Positions 52,627-59,823 of a DNA stretch of 64,000 nt are shown one piece after another; position 1 is the first letter of the stretch, and each line of letters starts with the position of its first letter. Source of the stretch: Runella salmonicolor (GTDB taxonomy: Bacteria > Bacteroidota > Bacteroidia > Cytophagales > Spirosomataceae); contig NZ_JAMZEL010000007.1 in NCBI RefSeq assembly GCF_024158025.1, positions 255,582 to 319,581 of the forward strand, given 5' to 3'. Made by a program: the position numbers and the translations under genes. The notes below the pieces were generated by a model. The model had not been told where the DNA came from. It searched no databases and saw only the letters and a program-made list of their open reading frames with translations.

Positions 52627-53297
52627 TTTGTGTTTTTGAAGCCCGCCTGTTCGTAAATTTTCAAAAAGTCGTTTCCGTCTGGAAACGCCTGCACCGATTC
52701 GGGAAGATAGGTATATGCCGCAGAATCTTTGGAGACCATTCGTCCTACAATCGGTAAAATGTAACGAAAGTAAAAGTTGTATAATTGTTTGAACGGGAAA
52801 GTTTTCGGTTTTGAAAATTCCAAAATCACGCAAGTGCCGCCTGGTTTCATCACCCGACACATGTCAGTGAGGCCGTGAAGCAGATTTTCAAAATTTCGAA
52901 CACCAAACGAGGCAATTACTGCATCAAAAGAATTACTTTCCAAAGGCAAATTGGCCGAGTCTCCCGTACGGAGATCAATGACATTTTCCATGCCAAGTTT
53001 TTTGATTTTCTCCCGCCCCACTGCAAGCATACCTTCCGAAATATCAATACCGACAATCTTTTTGGGTTTGAGGGCTAGAGCTTCAATGGCAAAGTCGGCA
53101 GTGCCAGTAGCAATATCCAAAATCGTTTGTGGGTTTTCTTTTTTCAGGAGTTTGATGGCACGTTTGCGCCAATAAATATCAATGCCCGCGCTGAGAAGGT
53201 GATTCAAAAAGTCATATTTGGGCGAAACATTGTCAAACATCTCCGCGATCTGTTCGCGTTTGCTTGAATCTTTATCTTTGTATGGTACAACCGTCAT
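52575..53297 (-). CDS. ubiE: Demethylmenaquinone methyltransferase
   Basis: The 240-residue SAM-dependent methyltransferase carries the UbiE/COQ5 motifs YDFLNHLLSAGIDIYWR, ILDIATGTADFA (SAM loop), VGIDISEGML and VASFGVRNFENL. It makes menaquinone from demethylmenaquinone, the respiratory quinone of this phylum, and may be called menG. The stop lies inside the porT coding region, so the two genes are translationally linked. A TAACTTTG at 53384-53377 lies about 80 bases upstream. Confidence 0.95.
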   Translation of the reverse strand: MTVVPYKDKDSSKREQIAEMFDNVSPKYDFLNHLLSAGIDIYWRKRAIKLLKKENPQTILDIATGTADFAIEALALKPKKIVGIDISEGMLAVGREKIKKLGMENVIDLRTGDSANLPLESNSFDAVIASFGVRNFENLLHGLTDMCRVMKPGGTCVILEFSKPKTFPFKQLYNFYFRYILPIVGRMVSKDSAAYTYLPESVQAFPDGNDFLKIYEQAGFKNTKCIPLTFGICSIYIGKK

Positions 53298-53376
53298 AAT
53301 AGTTTGAAGTCAAAATAAGAGAGAAAGCGATAGAAACACTCCTTTGCAGTTCTGAAACTGGCTCTTTCCAGAGCGA

Positions 53377-53384
53377 CAAAGTTA
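53377..53384 (-). promoter_or_regulatory. -7 element of the ubiE-porT operon
   Basis: TAACTTTG followed by GTCGC on the minus strand; the -33 part is not recognisable. Confidence 0.45.
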
Positions 53385-53500
53385 CGAACCACAAATGGGA
53401 AACGCTTTGTAAGACTCAATAGTTTTATGTAAAATTGTTATCAGACAGAACTTGTCAGCGTCGGATAACAAAAAAATATACATCATCAATTCAAAAAACA

Positions 53501-53833
53501 ATGTTTGAAAAAATAGAAGAGGTCCAGAATTACCTTTTTAAATACCTAGAAACGCGCTTGGATTTGATAAAAACAGAAACACAGGAGCGTCTTGAAAACA
53601 TTGTTATCCAGCTTATTTATTTAATAGTGCTGTTGTTATTGGCAGCCCTAACGGGAATTTTCCTGTTTATCATGTTAGCGCTTGGGATTAACGAATGGCT
53701 CGATAGTCGCTATGTAGGTTTTTTAATTGTCTTCGGATTATTGGCGGCAAGTACCGCTATTTGGGCGAAGGCGGGGCGACAAGTACAACAAGCGGTACGA
53801 CAATTATTGTTTCGGGTGTTTAATCATAAGTAA
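53501..53833 (+). CDS. Phage-holin-superfamily-III-like membrane protein
   Basis: The 110-residue protein has an amphipathic N-terminal helix (MFEKIEEVQNYLFKYLETRLDLIKTETQERLENI), two membrane spans (LIYLIVLLLLAALTGIFLFIMLAL and VGFLIVFGLLAASTAIWA) and a basic tail. This is the layout of the YqjE/Phage_holin_3_6 group found on bacterial chromosomes, often tied to envelope stress rather than lysis. It starts at the ATG at 53501. Its stop overlaps the end of the convergent NeuD-like gene by 14 bases. Confidence 0.75.
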   Translation: MFEKIEEVQNYLFKYLETRLDLIKTETQERLENIVIQLIYLIVLLLLAALTGIFLFIMLALGINEWLDSRYVGFLIVFGLLAASTAIWAKAGRQVQQAVRQLLFRVFNHK

Positions 53834-54422
53834 TTTTAAGGACACGCGCTGGATTTCCCCGTACAATGGCAAAGTCGGGAATATGCTTTGTAATAACACT
53901 CCCTGCCGCAATCAGGCAGTTTTTTCCAATGGTGATGTTAGGCGTCACAATGCTGCCGGCACCAATGAGCGTTCCCTCGCCCACCTGTACATTTCCGCAG
54001 AGTGTTGCATTGGGTGCAATGTGTACAAAATCACCTAAGACACAATCATGATCTACCGACGATGAAGTGTTGATAATGACGTGTTTGCCAATATTTACAT
54101 CGGCTTGTACCACCACGTTATGAAATATGACGGAACCTGCACTCATCTTTACCGACTCGTCGATAATGGCCGAAGGATGGGTTACTTTCCCGAATGGATG
54201 CTGGATAAAACTGGCTATTTTGCGGCGGATTTGATTGTTGCCGATGGCAATAATGAGTAAGCTTTCATTATCAAAATCGGGGTTGTACTTACCAATAACA
54301 GGAATCGACCATAAATCTTTTTTTTGTAAATCATCATCAAAAATTCCAGAAATAGGAACTCTGTTTGCTCGTAAGCAACTGATAATGACTTTGGCATGGC
54401 CACTTGCGCCGTATAAAAGCAT
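53820..54422 (-). CDS. NeuD/PglD-like sugar O- or N-acetyltransferase
   Basis: The 200-residue protein has a short N-terminal Rossmann part (MLLYGASGHAKVIISCL) followed by left-handed beta-helix hexapeptide repeats (GSVIFHNVVVQADVNIGKHVIINTSSSVDHDCVLGDFVHIAPNA). The catalytic His lies in SSVDHDC. NeuD/PglD enzymes acetylate sialic or bacillosamine-type amino sugars. It lies 4 bases after a PglC-like gene, which favours a bacillosamine- or related amino-sugar role. Confidence 0.9.
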   Translation of the reverse strand: MLLYGASGHAKVIISCLRANRVPISGIFDDDLQKKDLWSIPVIGKYNPDFDNESLLIIAIGNNQIRRKIASFIQHPFGKVTHPSAIIDESVKMSAGSVIFHNVVVQADVNIGKHVIINTSSSVDHDCVLGDFVHIAPNATLCGNVQVGEGTLIGAGSIVTPNITIGKNCLIAAGSVITKHIPDFAIVRGNPARVLKITYD

Positions 54423-54426
54423 GGTA

Positions 54427-55035
54427 TTAGTTGTTTCCTTTAAATTTCTCCATTGTAACCGACGTCTCCGAACTGATGCCTTCGCGTTTGAAAACTTTTA
54501 TCAGTGTAAGCCAAAGTATCTTAATGTCAAGGCCCAAAGATATGTGTTCTGCATACCAAATATCGTACTCAAACTTTTGAGACCACGAAATAGTGTTGCG
54601 TCCGTTGATTTGCGCCCAGCCCGTGATACCTGGTTTTACTTCATGCCTGCGTTGCTGACGTTGGCTGTAAAGAGACAAGTACTCGGGCAGTAGAGGCCTT
54701 GGCCCAACCAGTGACATATCTCCTTTCAAAACGTTGATTAACTGTGGTAATTCATCCAAAGATGTTTGGCGTACAAACCGTCCCACGGGCGTTAAGCGGG
54801 CGCTATCAGGTAATAATTCTCCATTGGCCGCCCTGCGGTCGTTCATGGTTTTGAATTTTATAATTTTAAAGATTTTACCGTTTTGCCCAGGACGTAATTG
54901 AAAGAAAAAAGGTTTTCCCTGATTGTAAAAATATAATAATGCGGTGACTACCAACGTAATGGGAAGGGTCAGTAGAAGAATACAAAAGGCGGAAATTTTA
55001 TCAATGACCGGTTTAAGAAATCGTTGATAGCTCAT
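54427..55035 (-). CDS. Initiating sugar-1-phosphate transferase (PglC/WcaJ-like)
   Basis: The 202-residue monotopic transferase has one N-terminal hydrophobic helix and the catalytic block FKTMNDRR plus TSLDELPQLINVLKGDMSLVGPRPLLPEYL. It is the short polyprenyl-phosphate sugar-1-phosphate transferase type that attaches the first sugar phosphate to undecaprenyl phosphate at the inner membrane. Its 5' end overlaps the upstream glycosyltransferase gene by 23 bases. With the NeuD-like gene downstream it resembles PglC-PglD pairs. Confidence 0.93.
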   Translation of the reverse strand: MSYQRFLKPVIDKISAFCILLLTLPITLVVTALLYFYNQGKPFFFQLRPGQNGKIFKIIKFKTMNDRRAANGELLPDSARLTPVGRFVRQTSLDELPQLINVLKGDMSLVGPRPLLPEYLSLYSQRQQRRHEVKPGITGWAQINGRNTISWSQKFEYDIWYAEHISLGLDIKILWLTLIKVFKREGISSETSVTMEKFKGNN

Positions 55036-56209
55036 TTTGCAAAATTACAGATTCGTACGCTGCCACCAAGCGTTGGTATAACTGTAATTTTGCTTCCCAT
55101 ACATCAACAGGGCAAAAATGTTGAATAACCCAGGCGCGGGCGGCCAATCCGTGTGATTCCACAATCGGTTTATTATCAAGATAATACAGGATTTTATGCA
55201 TCAAGTCGTCTGCCGAACGGGTTTGGCAAAAAAGACCTGTATGATTCTTCAGAATCGTATCTTTCAACCCCGTCACATACGAAACAATAGATGGTTTTTT
55301 CATGGCAGCCGCTTCTAAGACTACATTTCCAAGGCCTTCGCGATGGCTTGGAAGTACCATAAAATCCATCAATGCATAATGTGATGCCATATTCTTAACT
55401 TCTCCGGTACAAACAATGGTTTGATCAGTGGCCAATTTCTCCAACCATTTATTGGAAAGCGGGACCCGTTCATCCACGCTGCCTATGACCAATAACATCG
55501 CCTTTGGAAACCGTTGTTTGACTTTTTGCCAAGCTTCATACAATTCTATAACACCTTTGTCTTTGGTCAAACGCCCCACAAAACCCACAACGGCCTGATT
55601 GGGAGCAATCCCGTATTTTGTTTTAAGGGCTTCAACTTCCTGATTATTTGTGAATGAAGGGTTGAATTTGAGCATGGCATCAATACCATTGCAGCTCCCA
55701 TTGTGCATGACCGATATTTTTGAAGGAGCTACCAGACCTTTGGTAATGACCAATTTTCTTAACGAAGGACTCACGGCTATGACGTGAGTGGCGAGTTGAC
55801 AGCATATTTTTTCGGTTAAAAAATAAACGATTTTCATTCCCCATCCCGCTGTTTCGAGGGGTAAGCCGTGCATTTCGTAGATGCGGATTGGAATATTTGT
55901 CGCTTTAGCCGTAATCATTGTCAACAAAGCCACTTTTGGGGTGTTTCCGTGGACAATAAGAGGTCTTATTTTTTGAAAAAAACGCTTTAACTGAAAAAAA
56001 CTCTTTACGTCATCCATGCTTAGATGCTTGGTTCGGCAGAATGAAATACAAGAAGTTTGGACGTTATTCTGCTGGCCAAATTTGGCCAATTCTTCACATC
56101 CATTCGTTAAGACATGAATTTTGTAGCCATTTTGTGTCCAAAAATGCGTTTGCCCTTCTAAAAATAAAAGCGACATTGGCACGGCGAAGGTCTGTACAAT
56201 ACGAATCAT
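55013..56209 (-). CDS. GT4-family glycosyltransferase
   Basis: The 398-residue GT-B enzyme has VGFVGRLTKDKGVIELYEAW in the second domain and the donor-site HREGLGNVVLEAAAMKKPSIV with the E-x7-E pattern. The N-terminal half includes HGNTPKVALLTM and IYEMHGLPLET. By place and sequence it is the likely second-sugar transferase after the PglC-like enzyme, like PglA/PglH types. Donor sugar unknown. Confidence 0.9.
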   Translation of the reverse strand: MIRIVQTFAVPMSLLFLEGQTHFWTQNGYKIHVLTNGCEELAKFGQQNNVQTSCISFCRTKHLSMDDVKSFFQLKRFFQKIRPLIVHGNTPKVALLTMITAKATNIPIRIYEMHGLPLETAGWGMKIVYFLTEKICCQLATHVIAVSPSLRKLVITKGLVAPSKISVMHNGSCNGIDAMLKFNPSFTNNQEVEALKTKYGIAPNQAVVGFVGRLTKDKGVIELYEAWQKVKQRFPKAMLLVIGSVDERVPLSNKWLEKLATDQTIVCTGEVKNMASHYALMDFMVLPSHREGLGNVVLEAAAMKKPSIVSYVTGLKDTILKNHTGLFCQTRSADDLMHKILYYLDNKPIVESHGLAARAWVIQHFCPVDVWEAKLQLYQRLVAAYESVILQNELSTIS

Positions 56210-56262
56210 CCCTACCGGTAGTAATTTAGGTCTACTCGTTAGACGCTATTGTCTTCGGTATG

Positions 56263-57045
56263 TCAACATCTTCTTATAAAAAAATCACGGAAAAATTTAA
56301 TAAAAACAAAAAATAAGCTAATTGTATACCAAATAGGTATCCTCTTTTGTATATAAAAATGATGCATCATCAAAGCGGATCCCCAACGGGAAAAAAGGGA
56401 TTTGCGGAAGGAGTAAATGAAAGTATAGTCTAATAGAATTTCGGGCAAATTGGCGTAAGTGCTGCATTCATGCGCACGGAGCAGAAGATCTTGGTCCTCG
56501 TTTTTTAGAATGTCTCGGTATTTCCATTGTTGAAACCACGCCGTTTTGCCACACCAAGTGGGGTGGGCAACTGAAATACTTTTGAGCCAAGGTTTGGCGG
56601 TGATTTCGGCATGGCAGCTCGGGAAAACACGCGTGCCTATGTCTTGACCTTCACGGTTGAGGAGACGAATATGAGTCCCTACCAAATCAACGCTAGGGTG
56701 CGTTTCCAGAAATTCTACTTGCTTGGAAAGACGCTCAGGATAAGAAAAATCATCCGAGTCCATTCGGGCAATGTATTTTCCAGTGGCTCGGGTAACTGCC
56801 TGATTCAGTCTCGCGGCAATACCCTTATGTTGGCCGTCAGCCAATACTTGAATCCGAATGTCACAAAAGCGGTTTGCTACCTCAATGGTTTCATCAGTAG
56901 AGCCGTCGTCCAGTATAAGAAGCTGCCAATTGTGATAGGTTTGATTAAGAATTGAACTGACTGCTCGTTCCAGTGTTTTTGCGCCGTTGTATACGGGCAT
57001 TATGATGGTGACTTTTGGGGTATTGGCGGCAGATTTTTTTGTCAT
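56263..57045 (-). CDS. GT2-family glycosyltransferase
   Basis: The 260-residue GT-A enzyme has the family opening KVTIIMPVYNGAKTLERAVSSIL, then ILDDGSTDET and the metal-binding D-x-D in YIARMDSDDFSYPERL. The catalytic-base region is KNEDQDLLLRA. The C-terminus is basic and hydrophobic, possibly membrane-attached. It is the promoter-proximal member of the second polysaccharide cluster, 53 bases upstream of the GT4 gene. Confidence 0.92.
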   Translation of the reverse strand: MTKKSAANTPKVTIIMPVYNGAKTLERAVSSILNQTYHNWQLLILDDGSTDETIEVANRFCDIRIQVLADGQHKGIAARLNQAVTRATGKYIARMDSDDFSYPERLSKQVEFLETHPSVDLVGTHIRLLNREGQDIGTRVFPSCHAEITAKPWLKSISVAHPTWCGKTAWFQQWKYRDILKNEDQDLLLRAHECSTYANLPEILLDYTFIYSFRKSLFSRWGSALMMHHFYIQKRIPIWYTISLFFVFIKFFRDFFIRRC

Positions 57046-57074
57046 AGTCTCTGAAGGCCCTGAAAATTTGATTT

Positions 57075-58703
57075 TTAGGTCTGAATGACGCCTACACTGA
57101 ATGATTTGGAAATCGGCGCGTGATTGGCGGCTTCAATCCCCGTGGCAATAATATGGCGGGTTTCCAGAGGATGAATGATGCCGTCGGTCCAGAGGTGAGA
57201 AGCAGCGTAATAAGGGGAAAGTTGCGTAGTATAGCGATCTGTGATTTCGGTCAATAGTTCGTTTTCGGCTTCGGGCGTGATGGTTTGGCCTTTGGATTTG
57301 AGCGTTGCTACCTGAATTTGTAATAACGTTTTGGCAGCTGATGCCCCGCTCATCACGGCCAATTGCGACGTGGGCCATGCAAAAATCAACCGAGGGTCGT
57401 AGGCTTTTCCGCACATGGCGTAGTTGCCGGCACCGTAAGAGTTACCGATAATAAACGTAAATTTGGGGACAATCGAGTTGGCAACGGCGTTCACCATTTT
57501 GGCTCCATCTTTGATAATTCCGCCTTGTTCGGACCGACTGCCCACCATAAAACCAGTGACATCATGCAGAAAAACGAGCGGAATTTTTTTCTGGTTGCAG
57601 GTCATGATAAACCGAGCGGCTTTGTCGGCCGAATCTGAATAAATGACGCCGCCCATTTGCATTTCGTTGGCTGTGCCGCTTCCTTTTTTTGCTTTCACAA
57701 TTTTGCGCTGATTGGCCACGATGCCCACCGCCCAACCTTCTACGCGGGCGTATCCGCAGAGAATTGTTTGCCCGTACAGCTTTTTATATTCCTCAAATTC
57801 TGAATTATCCACAATCCGCTCAATAATTTCCCGCATATCATACGGCTTATTGCGGTCGGAGGGCAGAATGTCAAAAATTTCATCGGGATTTTTGACTGGT
57901 GGAGTAGGCGCAATACGGCCAAAACCAGCGGTTTCGTGGTGACCTACTTTGTCAAAAATACGTTTGATAGCATCCAAACAAGAAGGGTCGTCAGGATATT
58001 TGTTGTCGGTCACGCCCGAGATTTCGCAATGCGTAGACGCTCCGCCTAAAGTTTCGGCATCTACTTCTTCGCCGATGGAGGCTTTGACCAAGTACGGCCC
58101 TGCCAAAAAGATGGAACCAGTTCCTTCCACAATCAGGGCTTCGTCGGACATAATCGGCAGATAGGCTCCCCCCGCCACGCAGCTCCCCATAATGGCCGCT
58201 ACCTGCAAAATGCCCATGGACGACATGATGGCATTATTGCGAAAAATACGCCCAAAGTGCTCTTTATCAGCAAAAACATCGGCCTGAAGGGGAAGGTAAA
58301 TGCCCGCGCTGTCGACCAAATAAATGATGGGTAAACGGTTTTCAATGGCAATTTCCTGCGCCCTCAGGTTTTTCTTGGCCGTTATTGGAAACCACGCTCC
58401 CGCTTTGACGGTAGCGTCATTGGCCACAATCACACACTGCCGACCCGATACTTTGCCAATTCCAATCACCACCCCGCCCGACGGGCAGCCGCCTTCTTCG
58501 GCATACATACCGTCGCCGACAAAAGCACCGATTTCTACAAAATCATTTTCATTGTCCAATAAGTACGCAATGCGTTCGCGGGCGGTTAGTTTTCCTTTTG
58601 CCTTGTGTTTTTCAATGTTTTTTTGTCCACCGCCAAGTTTGACTTGTTCATATCGTTTTTGGAGTTGGTCCAGCAGTTGTTGATGAAATTCACGATTTGT
58701 CAT
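57075..58703 (-). CDS. Acyl-CoA carboxylase carboxyltransferase (beta) subunit
   Basis: The 542-residue crotonase-fold subunit moves CO2 from biotin to an acyl-CoA. It has GKLTARERIAYLLD and the N-domain oxyanion region (VANDATVKAGAWF). ASMGSC-like IMGSCVAGGAYLP and, in the C-domain, FIIGNSYGAGNYAMCG and PTSQLAVMSG are also present. It is nearest to methylcrotonyl-CoA/geranyl-CoA carboxylase beta subunits; propionyl-CoA is the other option. The biotin-carrying alpha subunit is not in the window. Confidence 0.92.
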   Translation of the reverse strand: MTNREFHQQLLDQLQKRYEQVKLGGGQKNIEKHKAKGKLTARERIAYLLDNENDFVEIGAFVGDGMYAEEGGCPSGGVVIGIGKVSGRQCVIVANDATVKAGAWFPITAKKNLRAQEIAIENRLPIIYLVDSAGIYLPLQADVFADKEHFGRIFRNNAIMSSMGILQVAAIMGSCVAGGAYLPIMSDEALIVEGTGSIFLAGPYLVKASIGEEVDAETLGGASTHCEISGVTDNKYPDDPSCLDAIKRIFDKVGHHETAGFGRIAPTPPVKNPDEIFDILPSDRNKPYDMREIIERIVDNSEFEEYKKLYGQTILCGYARVEGWAVGIVANQRKIVKAKKGSGTANEMQMGGVIYSDSADKAARFIMTCNQKKIPLVFLHDVTGFMVGSRSEQGGIIKDGAKMVNAVANSIVPKFTFIIGNSYGAGNYAMCGKAYDPRLIFAWPTSQLAVMSGASAAKTLLQIQVATLKSKGQTITPEAENELLTEITDRYTTQLSPYYAASHLWTDGIIHPLETRHIIATGIEAANHAPISKSFSVGVIQT

Positions 58704-58883
58704 AATTGATGAAGATTTTGCGCTTGATAGACGCTGATTATTGGGAATACAGTATATAACGTTTAAGACAAGGTTGAAATATGCGTTGTTTTAAAAGAAA
58801 GATACAACATTTCATCTTTCTTTTAAAGATAAACAGCCCCTTTTTAGGTAAGGTTGAACGGCAAATTAAGCGCAAAAAGTTTA

Positions 58884-59720
58884 CTAATCAGGCAGTTTAG
58901 ATAACATATTGAGTAAAAGATGGGCCGAATTGTAAGAGGCCGTTTTTTTGAAACTGTCAATACTTTCCCGCGCTTTGCTGTCGGCTTTATCGCTCATACT
59001 TCTGATGACCAAACAAGGCACTTGCTGTTGCCAACATAACTGGGCCACGGCAGCGCCTTCCATTTCGGTGGCATCGGCATTAAATTGTTTACGGAGGTCG
59101 TTGACTTTTGTTTCTGAGGTAACAAACAAATCGCCCGTGACGATGGTCCCTGTTATGATATAAGGAAGTTTGGCTTGATTAGCTAATTTTTGAAAATCTG
59201 TGGTTTTAGCGGCCGATTGCGCAGCAACCAGCAACAAAGAATCGGCTTGAAAAAACAAAGGGTTTAGTTCACGATTGATGGGGTTGCGGGTTTTCCCAGT
59301 TTGGAGACCCTCGTTGGTAAATTGCCCGAAATCGTATTGCAATGTTTGTTTCCCGATAACAATGTCGCCAGGGTTTAAATCAGGATGAAGCCCTCCTGCA
59401 ATGCCAGTGAATATAACGCGCTCTGGGTGAAATTTTTGGAGTAAAAAGGCGGCAGTCATGGTTGCGTTGACTTTCCCGATTCCCGTTTTTACAATTACAA
59501 CGCGGTGCTTCCCGATTTTACCATAGTAAAAAGGTATTCCATGAACCATTTTCATCTTGGGTTTTTGTAACGAATTACGTAATAATTCGATTTCTTCATC
59601 CATGGCGCCCAACAACGCCGTGACAGGTTTATGGGGATAAATCTGCGCAAAACCAGCCATAAAGGGGGCGATAATCAGAAGAATTATTAACTTCTGGCGT
59701 AAAAAAGAATTAAATACCAT
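58884..59720 (-). CDS. Exported MTA/SAH nucleosidase-like protein
   Basis: The 278-residue protein has the MTAN/PNP fold: LLGAMDEEIELLRNSL at the start, VIVKTGIGKVNATM, FTGIAGGLHPDLNPGDIVIG, the purine site ATEMEGAAVAQ and catalytic Asp in VIRSMSDKAD. It hydrolyses methylthioadenosine and S-adenosylhomocysteine. Unlike the usual cytosolic enzyme it has a signal-like N-terminus (KLIILLIIAPFMAGFAQIYP), so it may work in the periplasm. The start is the ATG at 59720. Confidence 0.88.
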   Translation of the reverse strand: MVFNSFLRQKLIILLIIAPFMAGFAQIYPHKPVTALLGAMDEEIELLRNSLQKPKMKMVHGIPFYYGKIGKHRVVIVKTGIGKVNATMTAAFLLQKFHPERVIFTGIAGGLHPDLNPGDIVIGKQTLQYDFGQFTNEGLQTGKTRNPINRELNPLFFQADSLLLVAAQSAAKTTDFQKLANQAKLPYIITGTIVTGDLFVTSETKVNDLRKQFNADATEMEGAAVAQLCWQQQVPCLVIRSMSDKADSKARESIDSFKKTASYNSAHLLLNMLSKLPD

Positions 59721-59784
59721 AGCGATGAGGGTTAATAAATGCTTATTTGGTACAAATTTGCACAAAAACGTATTGGGTATTCAC

Positions 59785-59792
59785 TATTTTTG
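59785..59792 (+). promoter_or_regulatory. -7 element of the GH63-like gene
   Basis: TATTTTTG, about 30 bases before the start codon. A correctly spaced -33 is not clear. Confidence 0.4.
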
Positions 59793-59823
59793 TGGATTCC
59801 CAGTTAACCCACTTTAACTTACG

